In this document: one piece after another, positions 1-6,699 of the stretch | Position numbering within the stretch: the stretch's first letter is position 1 | Layout: each line of letters opens with the position of its first letter | Assembly: GCA_035541775.1 (NCBI GenBank) | Contig: DATKMP010000043.1 | Span: 1-18,732, forward strand | DNA: 18,732 bases | Source of the DNA: DATKMP01 sp035541775 | Lineage (GTDB): Bacteria; Bacteroidota; Ignavibacteria; UBA10030 | Direction: 5' to 3' | The notes under the pieces: generated by a model | The model's input: only the letters and a program-made list of their open reading frames with translations | What the model was told of the DNA's origin: nothing | The model's database searches: none | Program-made: the position numbers and the translations under genes

Positions 1-480
1 TAACAGTCCTCAGGAATAATATCATCGACCTTCTTCTCTCCTCTCTTTCACAATTTCGATTTTCGTTTGAGGCGCACCAGATCGTCGTACCGATCTAAAA
101 AAGAATCCGAAGAATTCTATCTATTTTATATAAAATTTCTGCCTCAATGATTGAAACGATACTGCTTGCGTTTTAGGCGACGATGGATTTGCTGTTTGAG
201 TGAATACTGTCTTAACGAAGTGCGTTTTGGAAAAACAGTAGTTTTCACTCAAAAAAAATATTACATTATTGCCGTACACAATAACTCAACGCGAATGAAT
301 GTTGGAAAATTCTATTCAAAAAGCAACTGAATTTTATATATTGCTGCAGTCGAACTTTGCTGTAAGAATTATTTTTTATTCATGATATCGCTGAAACAAC
401 ATTACTCTTTCATTCAATAACTATATTCTGCCGTTCCGAAAAATATCAACCATCACTCGACGAGCAGCAAGGAGAAAAAT
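1..480. other. Gene-free leader region upstream of the first GH130 gene
   Basis: No convincing gene is seen here. The + strand frame beginning at base 3 is open to a TAA at 96-98 and could be the last 31 codons of an upstream gene, but the peptide is not recognised. On the - strand an ATG at 25-23 follows a purine-rich, ribosome-binding-like stretch and could start a divergent gene that leaves the window; only eight codons are visible, so it is not called. The rest is AT-rich, contains an inverted repeat at 195-253, and must hold the promoter of the GH130 gene at 481. I could not fix a convincing -35/-10 pair. Confidence 0.5.
195..253. repeat. Imperfect inverted repeat (stem-loop)
   Basis: TTTGAGTGAA (195-204) is an exact inverted copy of TTCACTCAAA (244-253). 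Just inside, ACTGT (206-210) pairs with ACAGT (235-239), leaving a 1-base bulge on the left, a 4-base bulge on the right and a 24-base loop. The right arm runs into an A tract, not a T tract, so it is not a standard terminator for + strand transcription. It lies about 230 bases before the GH130 start. It could be an operator, a leader structure or a scar of a mobile element; nothing in the sequence decides among these. Confidence 0.45.
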
Positions 481-1479
481 ATGAGCACGAAAGTAACTAT
501 TATCGGCAACGATTTACCGAACATTCCATGGGAAAAACGTCCGAGAACATGCAATGATGTCCTCTGGCGATGGAGCAAAAATCCTGTGCTCGATTGGAAC
601 CCGATTCCTAACGCTGCACGCATTTATAATAGCGCCGTCGTACCGCATCACGGAGCCTTCGTCGGAGTGTTTCGCGCAGATCAACGCAATGGGCGCGCAA
701 CATTATTTTCAGGAAAAAGTAAAAATGGAATTCAGTGGACGATCGGGCCAGATCCGATCCAATGGGTTGATGAACACGGCAATCCGAATCCCACAAGCTA
801 TGCTTACGATCCTCGCCTCGTTCAAATCGACAATACGTTTTATATTACATGGTGCGACGATCTCCGCGGCGCTTCCATCGGATTAGGGCGAACAAAAGAT
901 TTTAAAACATTTACGCGCATGTCTAACCCGCTGATGCCGTTCAATCGAAACGGAGTTTTGTTCCCGCGCAAAGTGAACGGAAAATATATTTTGCTCAGCC
1001 GCCCAAGCGACAGCGGCCACACACCGTTCGGCGATATTTTTATGAGTGAAAGTCCCGACATGATTCACTGGGGAAATCATAAATTCGTGATGAGTAAAGG
1101 CGGACAAGGATGGTGGCAGGGAGTGAAGATCGGTGCAGGCCCTGTTCCGATTGAAACGACCGAAGGATGGTTGTTGTTTTATCATGGCGTTTCAACAACA
1201 TGCAACGGATTTGTGTACAGTTTCGGTGCGGCGATTTTAGATCTCGATCAGCCGCACAAAGTGTTGTATCGGACACGCGATTATTTGTTGACACCGGAAA
1301 AATTGTACGAAACGTCCGGCTTTGTACCTAACGTTGTTTTCCCCTGTGCAAATTTATACGACGCAAAAACAGGACGCATTGCAATTTATTACGGTGCAGC
1401 GGATACAACAACCGCGCTAGCGTTTACACAAATCGATGAATTAATCGATTATATAAAAAAGAATTCAGAAGTCTTTTAA
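481..1479 (+). CDS. GH130 beta-1,4-mannooligosaccharide phosphorylase (GH130_2-like)
   Basis: This is a 332-residue glycoside phosphorylase of family GH130, a five-bladed beta-propeller that would release alpha-mannose 1-phosphate from the non-reducing end of beta-mannosides. The general acid is expected at Asp110 in the motif YAYDPRLVQID, the counterpart of the NVYDMRL Asp of characterised GH130 enzymes. The block GAGPVPIETTEGWLLFYHGV (residues 218-237) supplies active-site and phosphate-site residues including His235. From memory the whole sequence resembles the Thermotoga maritima TM1225 type, including its PNIPWE start and the IYYGAADT blade near the end. There is no signal peptide, so it is cytoplasmic. 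AAGGAG at 469-474 sits 6 bases before the ATG. It stands alone and is convergent with the GH5 gene. Mannooligosaccharide is the likeliest substrate; mannosyl-N-acetylglucosamine is the main alternative because the same subfamily contains enzymes for it. Confidence 0.88.
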   Translation: MSTKVTIIGNDLPNIPWEKRPRTCNDVLWRWSKNPVLDWNPIPNAARIYNSAVVPHHGAFVGVFRADQRNGRATLFSGKSKNGIQWTIGPDPIQWVDEHGNPNPTSYAYDPRLVQIDNTFYITWCDDLRGASIGLGRTKDFKTFTRMSNPLMPFNRNGVLFPRKVNGKYILLSRPSDSGHTPFGDIFMSESPDMIHWGNHKFVMSKGGQGWWQGVKIGAGPVPIETTEGWLLFYHGVSTTCNGFVYSFGAAILDLDQPHKVLYRTRDYLLTPEKLYETSGFVPNVVFPCANLYDAKTGRIAIYYGAADTTTALAFTQIDELIDYIKKNSEVF

Positions 1480-1568
1480 TCAAATCGCCGAAGCGGCATC
1501 CATTATTTTGCTTCTTCGCTTTTCTGTACCGCGTTGAGTACGATTGATTGATCAAAGGATATTCACTT

Positions 1569-1583
1569 GCCATGCTTCATGGC
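1569..1583. other. Small stem-loop in the convergent gap between GH130 and GH5 genes
   Basis: GCCATG (1569-1574) and CATGGC (1578-1583) form a perfect 6-base-pair stem around a 3-base loop in the gap between the two converging stop codons. On the + strand it is followed by TTTC and further T-rich sequence, so it may help end transcription from the GH130 gene, but the T run is poor and the stem is short. No better terminator was seen in 1480-1638. Confidence 0.25.
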
Positions 1584-1638
1584 TTTCATGATTTCAATAA
1601 ATCCATACACCGGTCTCCGTACTTTTGTCGAAGCAATA

Positions 1639-2736
1639 TTATTTTGCAGTCAGAATTGAAACAAGTTTTTGCTTGGGTGCTCCGTTTTTTTCCACGACAG
1701 GAAAATCGCCTTTGTAGCACCAGTGACAGTATGCGATATTGTTTTCCCGAAAATTTTCACAAACATCTTTGTACCAGCGCAACATAATTTCTTCCGGAAT
1801 GGCAGGATAGACACCGAACTCGCCGCAGTACAACGGCAGGTTGTGTTTCTGCGCAAAGTCGATTGCCGGCTGCATTTCTTTCTTCAACACCTCTTTGGTA
1901 AAACAACCGTTTGCCATCGTGCGCATGGCATTGACGGTTTTCTCCGAAAGATTTTTGTATTCCGCCGTATCGACGATCCATCCCGGATAATTGACTGGAC
2001 CTTTGTATTCAGAGGTAGCAGCCCACGATGCCGTGTGATGCGTCAAAGCAATTGGAACGTAGAAATGAAAGCTCAAAATAATATTCTTGTCGTTTTCCGG
2101 AAGTTTCAAGTCGGGAAACGTACTTGGGATCTGCCACATATTGGAACCGATCACAATCTTTCTCTTCGGCTCCTGCGTACGTAATGCGGCAATGGCTTTG
2201 TTGAACACCTTGTTCCAATCGTTCGGATTGACGGCAACGGCTTCGTTCATAATTTCGTACGCAAGTTTCGATACGGGATACTTGCGCAGTTCTTCCGAAA
2301 GTTGCAACCAGAAGTTGATGAGCTTCTGTTGTTCCACCGAATCGGTCCAGAGCTTGTTGGATTCGGCGCCGAAATAATGCGAACGAATGATATGCAGATC
2401 GACGATGACGCGCAGGTTCGATGCGAATGCCCACGCGATTCCCTGATGAAGCAATTGAAACGCATCTGTGTGCTTGTTCCCCCGTTCATCCCAGAACTGA
2501 ACTTCGTCGATCGGAATGCGGACATGGTCGAAGCCCATCGTCGCAATATGCTCAAAATCGGATTTCGAAATTTCCTTGGTTCGCTCTTCGCCGCGCGCAT
2601 CGTTTTGCGAAAGCCAATGACTGACATTCACGCCCGAGCGAATCGCGAATTCATTCGCCGAGGTATTGGCAAAATTTTGTTGTGCGTTCATCCACGTTCC
2701 TGCAATGAAAGATAAAAGAATAATTTTTTTGAACAT
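1639..2736 (-). CDS. Secreted GH5 family endo-glycanase (cellulase/mannanase type)
   Basis: This 365-residue enzyme belongs to glycoside hydrolase family 5, a retaining (beta/alpha)8 barrel. Residues 1-18 form a Sec signal peptide ending MNA/QQ, so it acts in the periplasm or outside. The acid/base is Glu165 in YEIMNEA and the nucleophile Glu306 in YCGEFG; His224 and Tyr226 in SFHFY and Trp339 in CHWCYKG match other conserved active-site positions. The early block RSGVNVSHWLSQ is typical of one GH5 group. Start: the ATG at 2736 has AAGGAG at 2749-2744, 7 bases upstream, whereas the longer frame from 2754 lacks a ribosome binding site and would spoil the signal peptide. It is the last gene of the leftward operon with acetylesterase and alpha-galactosidase. 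The context suggests a mannan or glucomannan backbone; beta-glucan activity cannot be excluded because GH5 covers both. Confidence 0.87.
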   Translation of the reverse strand: MFKKIILLSFIAGTWMNAQQNFANTSANEFAIRSGVNVSHWLSQNDARGEERTKEISKSDFEHIATMGFDHVRIPIDEVQFWDERGNKHTDAFQLLHQGIAWAFASNLRVIVDLHIIRSHYFGAESNKLWTDSVEQQKLINFWLQLSEELRKYPVSKLAYEIMNEAVAVNPNDWNKVFNKAIAALRTQEPKRKIVIGSNMWQIPSTFPDLKLPENDKNIILSFHFYVPIALTHHTASWAATSEYKGPVNYPGWIVDTAEYKNLSEKTVNAMRTMANGCFTKEVLKKEMQPAIDFAQKHNLPLYCGEFGVYPAIPEEIMLRWYKDVCENFRENNIAYCHWCYKGDFPVVEKNGAPKQKLVSILTAK

Positions 2737-2780
2737 CGTATTTCTCCTTGTCATGAAAATTCAATAATCGTTGCCGTTTT

Positions 2781-3074
2781 TCATTTGTGCGCAACTCGAT
2801 AACTGACGAATGTAATTTCTTTGCTGTCCGGCGACCAAGGATTGACGTCGAACATTCCTTCGCCGCCGGTAAGTTTTGCAAGCACATCGATTTCACCGCC
2901 GCCGATCATGGTGTACGTCTTCGCGGACGCATCAAAAAACACGGAACCTTTTTTCATTACATCGCCGATATCGCCGCTGCCTTCGAACATACCGACCAAA
3001 CGATTCTGCGAAAACAAAATGGTTGTTGAAAAAAATAGTATGAATAAAAAAACTTTGTTGAAAGAATATTGCAT
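2781..3074 (-). CDS. Small secreted protein, probable internally deleted TolB/PD40-like remnant
   Basis: This is a 97-residue frame with a clear signal peptide (residues 1-22, ending LFSQN). The mature part begins LVGMFEGSGDIGDVMKKGS and continues with a YTMIGGGE segment, which resembles the N-terminal domain of large Bacteroidota-type proteins that carry a TolB-like PD40 propeller. It then passes abruptly into LTGGEGMFDVNPWSPDS and FVSYR, the signature of a PD40 propeller repeat that in full-length relatives lies hundreds of residues further on. The simplest reading is a large in-frame deletion joining the two ends, leaving a frame that may still be translated. The start chosen is the ATG of MQYSFNKVF; a longer frame from a GTG at 3143 would bury the signal peptide. 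It sits 77 bases after the GH27 stop and 44 bases before the GH5 start, inside the same operon. Function unknown; a genuine small protein is the alternative. Confidence 0.6.
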   Translation of the reverse strand: MQYSFNKVFLFILFFSTTILFSQNRLVGMFEGSGDIGDVMKKGSVFFDASAKTYTMIGGGEIDVLAKLTGGEGMFDVNPWSPDSKEITFVSYRVAHK

Positions 3075-3151
3075 CGCCTTTACTTTTCTGATGATCGAAA
3101 TTTTTATTAAAACATCACACTTCCCTTTCTGATTCTCCATCACACAAAACT

Positions 3152-4387
3152 TTATTTTTGCTGTGAAAGCCGTACAACCAGCACATCATGTGACGGCAAT
3201 TCTGCTTTCAATATTTTATTTGTCGTTCCGATATTTTTTTTCATCCAAAGATTGCGGATGCTGTATGTGATTTCGTTCGTGTTCAGCGTTCGTTGAGACA
3301 GCGTATCCGTAATAATATTCTTCGACCAATCAAATTGGAACTTTTTCGTTTCCATAGAACGATTGAGAAAACATACTGCCCAATTATTATTTACCAACGG
3401 CTTCACCCACACTTCGACACTATCGATTGAATCGTACCGAAACGCTTGAATCCCGAGAGAATCCTGATCGAGAGCGATCACTTCTTTATTGGTCAGAATA
3501 TTTTTTGTATCCGCGTTCATCGCGCTCAAATCGTTGCCGGACATGAGCGGAGCTGCCAGCATGCACCAGAGTGAAAAATGTGCGCGATCTTCGTTCACGC
3601 TCATACCGTTGCCCACTTCCAGCATATCGGGATCATTCCAATGTCCGGGACCGGCATATTGGCGAAGTTCTTTTTCTAAGTCGGCAATTTTCATAACACC
3701 CCATTGCGACCAATTGCCATGGTTCACTTCGCAATCGAAACATGCCGCAATATCCCCTGTGGTACGCCAGAGATGTCCGATATCTTTTGCCCACGACCAC
3801 GGTTTATTGTTTCCCCATTCACACAAACTAAACACGATCGGCCTCCCTGCCGCATACAATGCATCACGCATCGTCGTGTATGCACCGACAGCGTTCAAGT
3901 TTTCCGTATTGCACCAGTCATATTTTAAATAATCGACTCCCCACTGCGCGTACATAATTGCATCCTGATATTCATGTCCGCGTCCGGCAGGATACCCACC
4001 GCACGTTTTTGAACCGGCGCAAGAATAAATTCCGAATTTCAATCCTTTGGAGTGAACATATTCCGCAAGTGTTTTCATGCCGGAAGGAAATTTTATTGGA
4101 TCGGGATGAATGAAGCCGAGACTATCGCGTGTTCCCTGCCAGCAATCATCAATCACGATGTACTCATAACCAGCATCTTTCATGCCGCTGGCGACCATCG
4201 CATCGGCGGCAGCGCGGACGACGCCTTCGTTCACATTGCATGCGAATTTGTTCCAGCTATTCCATCCCATCGGCGGCGTGAGCGCAAGCGTATCGAATTT
4301 TTGTGCGTACACTGGCATAGTTGCAATCATCGCAACGAGAAGGTAAAACGCACACGCATATCGTCTGATATTCATTTCTTTTTTCAT
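3152..4387 (-). CDS. Secreted GH27 alpha-galactosidase
   Basis: This 411-residue enzyme is a retaining alpha-galactosidase of family GH27, which removes alpha-1,6-galactosyl branches such as those on galactomannan. A signal peptide covers about residues 1-28 (ending VYA/QK). The mature protein opens with LTPPMGWNSWN and contains IVIDDCW (residues 77-83), both family hallmarks. The nucleophile is Asp157 in YLKYDWC and the acid/base Asp254 in GHWNDPDMLEVG. A C-terminal beta-sandwich runs from about residue 310 to the end. The length is normal for bacterial members. The ATG at 4387 lies only 3 bases past the stop of the acetylesterase gene, and its GGAAG ribosome binding site is inside the last codons of that gene, so the two are probably translationally coupled. 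GH27 also includes beta-L-arabinopyranosidases, but the operon favours galactose removal from galactomannan or galactoglucomannan. Confidence 0.93.
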   Translation of the reverse strand: MKKEMNIRRYACAFYLLVAMIATMPVYAQKFDTLALTPPMGWNSWNKFACNVNEGVVRAAADAMVASGMKDAGYEYIVIDDCWQGTRDSLGFIHPDPIKFPSGMKTLAEYVHSKGLKFGIYSCAGSKTCGGYPAGRGHEYQDAIMYAQWGVDYLKYDWCNTENLNAVGAYTTMRDALYAAGRPIVFSLCEWGNNKPWSWAKDIGHLWRTTGDIAACFDCEVNHGNWSQWGVMKIADLEKELRQYAGPGHWNDPDMLEVGNGMSVNEDRAHFSLWCMLAAPLMSGNDLSAMNADTKNILTNKEVIALDQDSLGIQAFRYDSIDSVEVWVKPLVNNNWAVCFLNRSMETKKFQFDWSKNIITDTLSQRTLNTNEITYSIRNLWMKKNIGTTNKILKAELPSHDVLVVRLSQQK

Positions 4388-4390
4388 AAA

Positions 4391-6433
4391 TTATTTCTTC
4401 CAGTTATCCGTTCTGAACGACGAAGCCGGCAAGCCCTCTTTATTAAAGAGCGTCGCTTCATCGGTGTTGTTCCATGCGTACCGCACGGCAATCGGTTTCT
4501 TGATTTCGGGGTTGAAAACCACCAGCCGGTTCCCAACGATTTTCACAGCAGCTTTTTTAAATACGCTATCCGCACCGGCAATCTGAAAATGATTTTCGCC
4601 TGTGCGTTCCTTCACCATCAATCCTTTGCCAACAAAATCGAACGAGAGAGCGATCGTTCCGTTTTGAATTTTCATGGATTTATATTGCGGACCGGAATAG
4701 AAAATTTTCTTGCTGTACGTTTTTGCCAGAGCACAATATGCCAAACGATCACCGACATCCATTTTATCTGCCGGATGAATGTTGTTGGGATTGCCGATAT
4801 CGAGCGTTACTGCCATCGCCGTATTTTTGACTTTGAGCGCTTGCAATTGTGCTTCTCTCAAATTTTGTGAAGAGCTGTTCGGCCCGTAATTGTAAGGCGC
4901 GATCTGAACATAATAAAATGGAAAACTGCCATGCTTAAAATCAGTTCGCCAGTTTTCCATCATAGCAGGAAAGGTTCGCTTGTACATTTCCGGATCCGAA
5001 ACATTGTTCTCACCCTGATACCAGATGACACCGCGAAACACGTACGGCATCAACGGATAAATCATGCCGTTATACAGGGCAGTCGCAGAATATCCAGAAA
5101 AATTCAATGCCGTCTTCGGGCGATTTTTATATTGATGATTCTTTCCGTCAAAGACAGAAAATATCCCCGAGCGATATTCCGCGACAGGCAAATATTTCCA
5201 AGCACCTTCGATGGAAATCGTATCGCTGCTGTCGTGGGCAACGAACATTTTTTTGCCATCGCCCCAGATTCCTCCTCCTCCCTGGTTGTCGATCACGCGA
5301 ACGGCTATTTCCAGAAGAGAATCTTTCACCAGAGAATCAGGAATCGTGTACACACGTTCGGTCTTCCAGTATCCTTCTTTTAAAATGCTGCCGACCAGAA
5401 CACCGTTCACATACGTTTCATCCATATCATCGATGGGACCAAGATGCAGCGTTAATGTTTTTCCTATCGAGGTATGCGACAGTTCAACTTGTTTTCGGAA
5501 CCACACGGCACCGTCAAATTCTCCGACTTCTGTTCGTTCCCAATAGATCGGCAAGTTCATGAGCGCCCATGCACTGTCGGGGTAAGACTTGGCTGAACAT
5601 TCTTGATCGTTAAAGCGCAACCCTTCCCATTTGTGCGATGGATCTTTTCCGCCGACGGTGATGGACGGCAGTGCATTCAGCCATTGGTCCACCATCAAGA
5701 TGCTATCTTTGCTTGCTTCAATAGTATTAAGCGTCGATTGATATTCGGGAAATTTTTTCAAGGTTGGGCTGCTCATCCATGCATCGACATTGGTGCCACC
5801 CCAAGCAGCTTCGATCAATCCCACGGGAACGTTAAGCGACGTCGAAAGTTTTTTTCCGAAGAAATACGCCACGGCACTAAAATTCTTCACCGTTGAACTT
5901 GAACATTCTTCCCAAGTTCCCTTGCATTGAACGGTCGGCATAACGGAATAATTTCGTTCAACATGAAACAAACGAATGTTCGGATTTTGTGCATTCGCAA
6001 TTTCACATGCAGAGGTAGCAATGGTATCATGCGGCGGCCATCCTTCGAGCGGCATTTCCATATTCGATTGGCCGGAACATAACCATACTTCACCGATCAA
6101 CACATTTCTCAAAACAAAAACAGAATCTCCGTATTTGATCGTCAGCGTGAAAGGGCCAGATGCTGCCGGCGTTTGCAACCATACTGTCCAGTTGCTATCG
6201 TTCCCAATCGTTGTCGCCGAAACATTTTTGTTCCATGATCCAGCAGCTTCAATTTTGGCGCCGGGCATGCCCTTTCCCCACACCGGTACTTTTTCTTTTT
6301 GCTGAAGAACCATATTATTGGTGAACAATGGAGCGAGAGAAAAATCATTCGACTGAGCAGAAAGAATATTAAAAACTACAGCGTGGAAAAGGATGATCGA
6401 AGTACGAAAATACCATGATTTCATTTTGAACAT
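4391..6433 (-). CDS. Secreted sialate O-acetylesterase-family (SGNH) carbohydrate acetylesterase
   Basis: This 680-residue protein is an SGNH-fold carbohydrate esterase of the bacterial sialate O-acetylesterase (SASA) type. A signal peptide ends near residue 26 (LSA/QS). The N-terminal beta domain starts with APLFTNNMVLQQ. The catalytic serine is Ser123 in GEVWLCSGQSNMEMP, the oxyanion block is IWYQGENN (470-477), and the catalytic histidine is His553 in NNIHPADK. Between about residues 265 and 430 lies an inserted jelly-roll (LHLGPIDDMDETYVNG region) common in long members. The start at 6433 is preceded 5 bases upstream by AGAGAGG; the longer frame to 6559 would put 42 residues before the signal peptide and overlap the divergent control region. 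As first gene of the operon with GH27 and GH5 it probably removes O-acetyl groups from acetylated mannan or xylan fragments. Despite the family name, sialic acid is not implied by the neighbours. Confidence 0.87.
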   Translation of the reverse strand: MFKMKSWYFRTSIILFHAVVFNILSAQSNDFSLAPLFTNNMVLQQKEKVPVWGKGMPGAKIEAAGSWNKNVSATTIGNDSNWTVWLQTPAASGPFTLTIKYGDSVFVLRNVLIGEVWLCSGQSNMEMPLEGWPPHDTIATSACEIANAQNPNIRLFHVERNYSVMPTVQCKGTWEECSSSTVKNFSAVAYFFGKKLSTSLNVPVGLIEAAWGGTNVDAWMSSPTLKKFPEYQSTLNTIEASKDSILMVDQWLNALPSITVGGKDPSHKWEGLRFNDQECSAKSYPDSAWALMNLPIYWERTEVGEFDGAVWFRKQVELSHTSIGKTLTLHLGPIDDMDETYVNGVLVGSILKEGYWKTERVYTIPDSLVKDSLLEIAVRVIDNQGGGGIWGDGKKMFVAHDSSDTISIEGAWKYLPVAEYRSGIFSVFDGKNHQYKNRPKTALNFSGYSATALYNGMIYPLMPYVFRGVIWYQGENNVSDPEMYKRTFPAMMENWRTDFKHGSFPFYYVQIAPYNYGPNSSSQNLREAQLQALKVKNTAMAVTLDIGNPNNIHPADKMDVGDRLAYCALAKTYSKKIFYSGPQYKSMKIQNGTIALSFDFVGKGLMVKERTGENHFQIAGADSVFKKAAVKIVGNRLVVFNPEIKKPIAVRYAWNNTDEATLFNKEGLPASSFRTDNWKK

Positions 6434-6481
6434 TTGAACCTCTCTAAAAATAATCGATGAACAATTCGATAGCTTGCAAAG

Positions 6482-6497
6482 TCCTTGCCAGCAAGGA
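6482..6497. promoter_or_regulatory. Perfect 7-bp-arm palindrome, candidate operator
   Basis: TCCTTGCCAGCAAGGA consists of two exactly complementary 7-base arms around a central CA. It lies about 50 bases upstream of the acetylesterase start, in its likely 5' leader. Its size and TTGC..GCAA core are of the sort bound by helix-turn-helix dimers such as LacI-family regulators, but this is inference. It could instead be an RNA hairpin in the leader. Confidence 0.4.
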
Positions 6498-6528
6498 AGA
6501 ATTTTTAGTACGTTTTTCCTTATTTTTT

Positions 6529-6573
6529 TATAGTTATGAGATAAGGAATTTAAATTCATTTATCAATACTATA
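6529..6573. promoter_or_regulatory. 45-bp imperfect dyad, candidate operator of both divergent operons
   Basis: The stretch is bounded by TATAGT (6529-6534) and its inverse ACTATA (6568-6573). It is centred on the perfect 12-base palindrome GAATTTAAATTC (6546-6557). Between these, GATAA on the left answers TTATC on the right. The two halves match over most of 22-23 positions with a one-base offset. It lies near the middle of the divergent region, where a dimeric or tetrameric regulator could control both operons. AT-rich composition makes chance symmetry possible, which lowers confidence. Confidence 0.4.
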
Positions 6574-6699
6574 AAAGATTATTAACCTGATAATTTTTTT
6601 CTCTCTGCGATGCAGAAATAGGACAAGAATAGTGAATGATTATGGCATTATTTGTGCGTTGAAATGAAAAACATTTATTGAGAAAGCAAAACTAACGAT

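Larger units (their letters stand above)
6434..6699. promoter_or_regulatory. Divergent promoter region between exported-enzyme operon and symporter operon
   Basis: This AT-rich intergenic stretch must carry the promoters of both divergent operons, the leftward acetylesterase operon and the rightward symporter operon. It holds no gene. It contains a 45-base imperfect dyad (6529-6573) and a 16-base palindrome (6482-6497), both good operator candidates, described separately. The symporter start at 6700 has only a weak, distant ribosome binding site (GAGAAAG at 6680-6686, 13 bases away). Joint control of both operons by one regulator is plausible. No regulator gene is present in the window, and I could not place convincing -35/-10 or Bacteroidota-type -33/-7 boxes. 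Confidence 0.65.

Noticed and set aside
1..98. Tail of an upstream + strand gene, or the start of a divergent - strand gene at 25
   Set aside because: Only 31 and 8 codons are visible and neither peptide is recognised.
481..1479. Glu225 of the GH130_2-like protein as a sign of hydrolase rather than phosphorylase activity
   Set aside because: The PIET motif also occurs, as I recall it, in the Thermotoga maritima GH130 relative, so it is normal for this subfamily and not evidence of lost phosphate binding.
1480..1600. Short - strand frame after the GH5 stop ending MKAMKHGK
   Set aside because: About 15 codons, no similarity recognised, and it lies in a hairpin region between converging genes.
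1669..2184. 171-residue + strand frame opposite the GH5 gene
   Set aside because: It lies wholly opposite a gene with intact catalytic motifs and is cysteine/arginine-rich without any recognisable domain; a shadow frame.
4052..4870. 272-residue + strand frame opposite the GH27 and acetylesterase genes
   Set aside because: It spans the junction of two well-supported genes on the other strand and shows no domain or signal; a shadow frame.
6434..6559. Longer acetylesterase frame starting at 6559
   Set aside because: It adds 42 residues before a clear signal peptide, has no ribosome binding site and covers the divergent regulatory dyad; the start at 6433 has AGAGAGG at good spacing.
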